Positions 63,992 to 64,000 of a DNA stretch of 64,000 nt are shown piece after piece. Each line of letters begins with the position of its first letter. Position 1 is the stretch's first letter. Both the position numbers and the translations under genes were made by a program. The notes beneath the pieces are model-generated. The model saw only the letters and a list, made by a program, of their open reading frames with translations. It had not been told where the DNA came from and did not search any database. Source of the stretch: Loripinus fragilis (lineage: Eukaryota; Mollusca; Bivalvia; Lucinida; Lucinidae); NCBI GenBank assembly GCA_964019695.1, contig OZ026515.1, positions 37,092,994-37,156,993 on the forward strand. Direction: 5' to 3'.

Positions 63992-64000
63992 ATTGCACTG

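Overview
The window is nuclear DNA from an intron-rich, AT-rich animal genome packed with small inverted-repeat transposons. The Crumbs-type gene, a CR1/Jockey-like retrotransposon and a RecQ-like helicase relic suggest a lophotrochozoan, most likely a bivalve mollusc. That placement is inference; no species marker is present.

1-28.1 kb, + strand: the 3' part of a Crumbs (CRB) cell-polarity gene. Thirteen exons can be joined in one consistent reading frame (about 1,661 codons; the 5' exons lie outside the window). They encode EGF, EGF, LamG1, EGF, LamG2, EGF, LamG3, about 20 more EGF modules, a transmembrane helix and a short tail with the FERM-binding GQYKPS and the PDZ-binding C-terminus ERLI. 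One intron holds a near-intact 5.4-kb non-LTR retrotransposon (19.9-25.3 kb) inserted inside an older MITE.

28.1-41 kb: no gene recognised. The stretch holds hairpin MITEs, tRNA-derived SINEs, a 38-bp repeat array, a 96-bp array encoding decayed C2H2 zinc-finger linkers (HTGEKPY), and a TIR transposon.

41.2-57.3 kb, - strand: a five-exon gene that no single long ORF reveals. The exons join in phase into a 169-residue basic protein I cannot name. Its introns hold a 74-bp satellite, a 583-bp fold-back, a sevenfold tRNA-Gln-like array and a 2.8-kb CAG...CTG transposon that ends 9 bp past the exon 1 splice donor.

58.8-64 kb: a decayed retrotransposon fragment, and a RecQ-like helicase pseudogene (DEAH changed to DKAH, a stop in motif VI) split by a 552-bp transposon whose sequence recurs at the window's right edge.

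The most unusual theme is that three tandem arrays in two neighbouring genes carry copies of the adjacent splice site. A 131-bp x5 array repeats an exon end with its donor, a ~36-bp x~30 array repeats the acceptor of CRB exon 8, and a 74-bp x~26 satellite repeats the acceptor of the last exon of the 169-aa gene. All coordinates come from reading the sequence; no database search was run.
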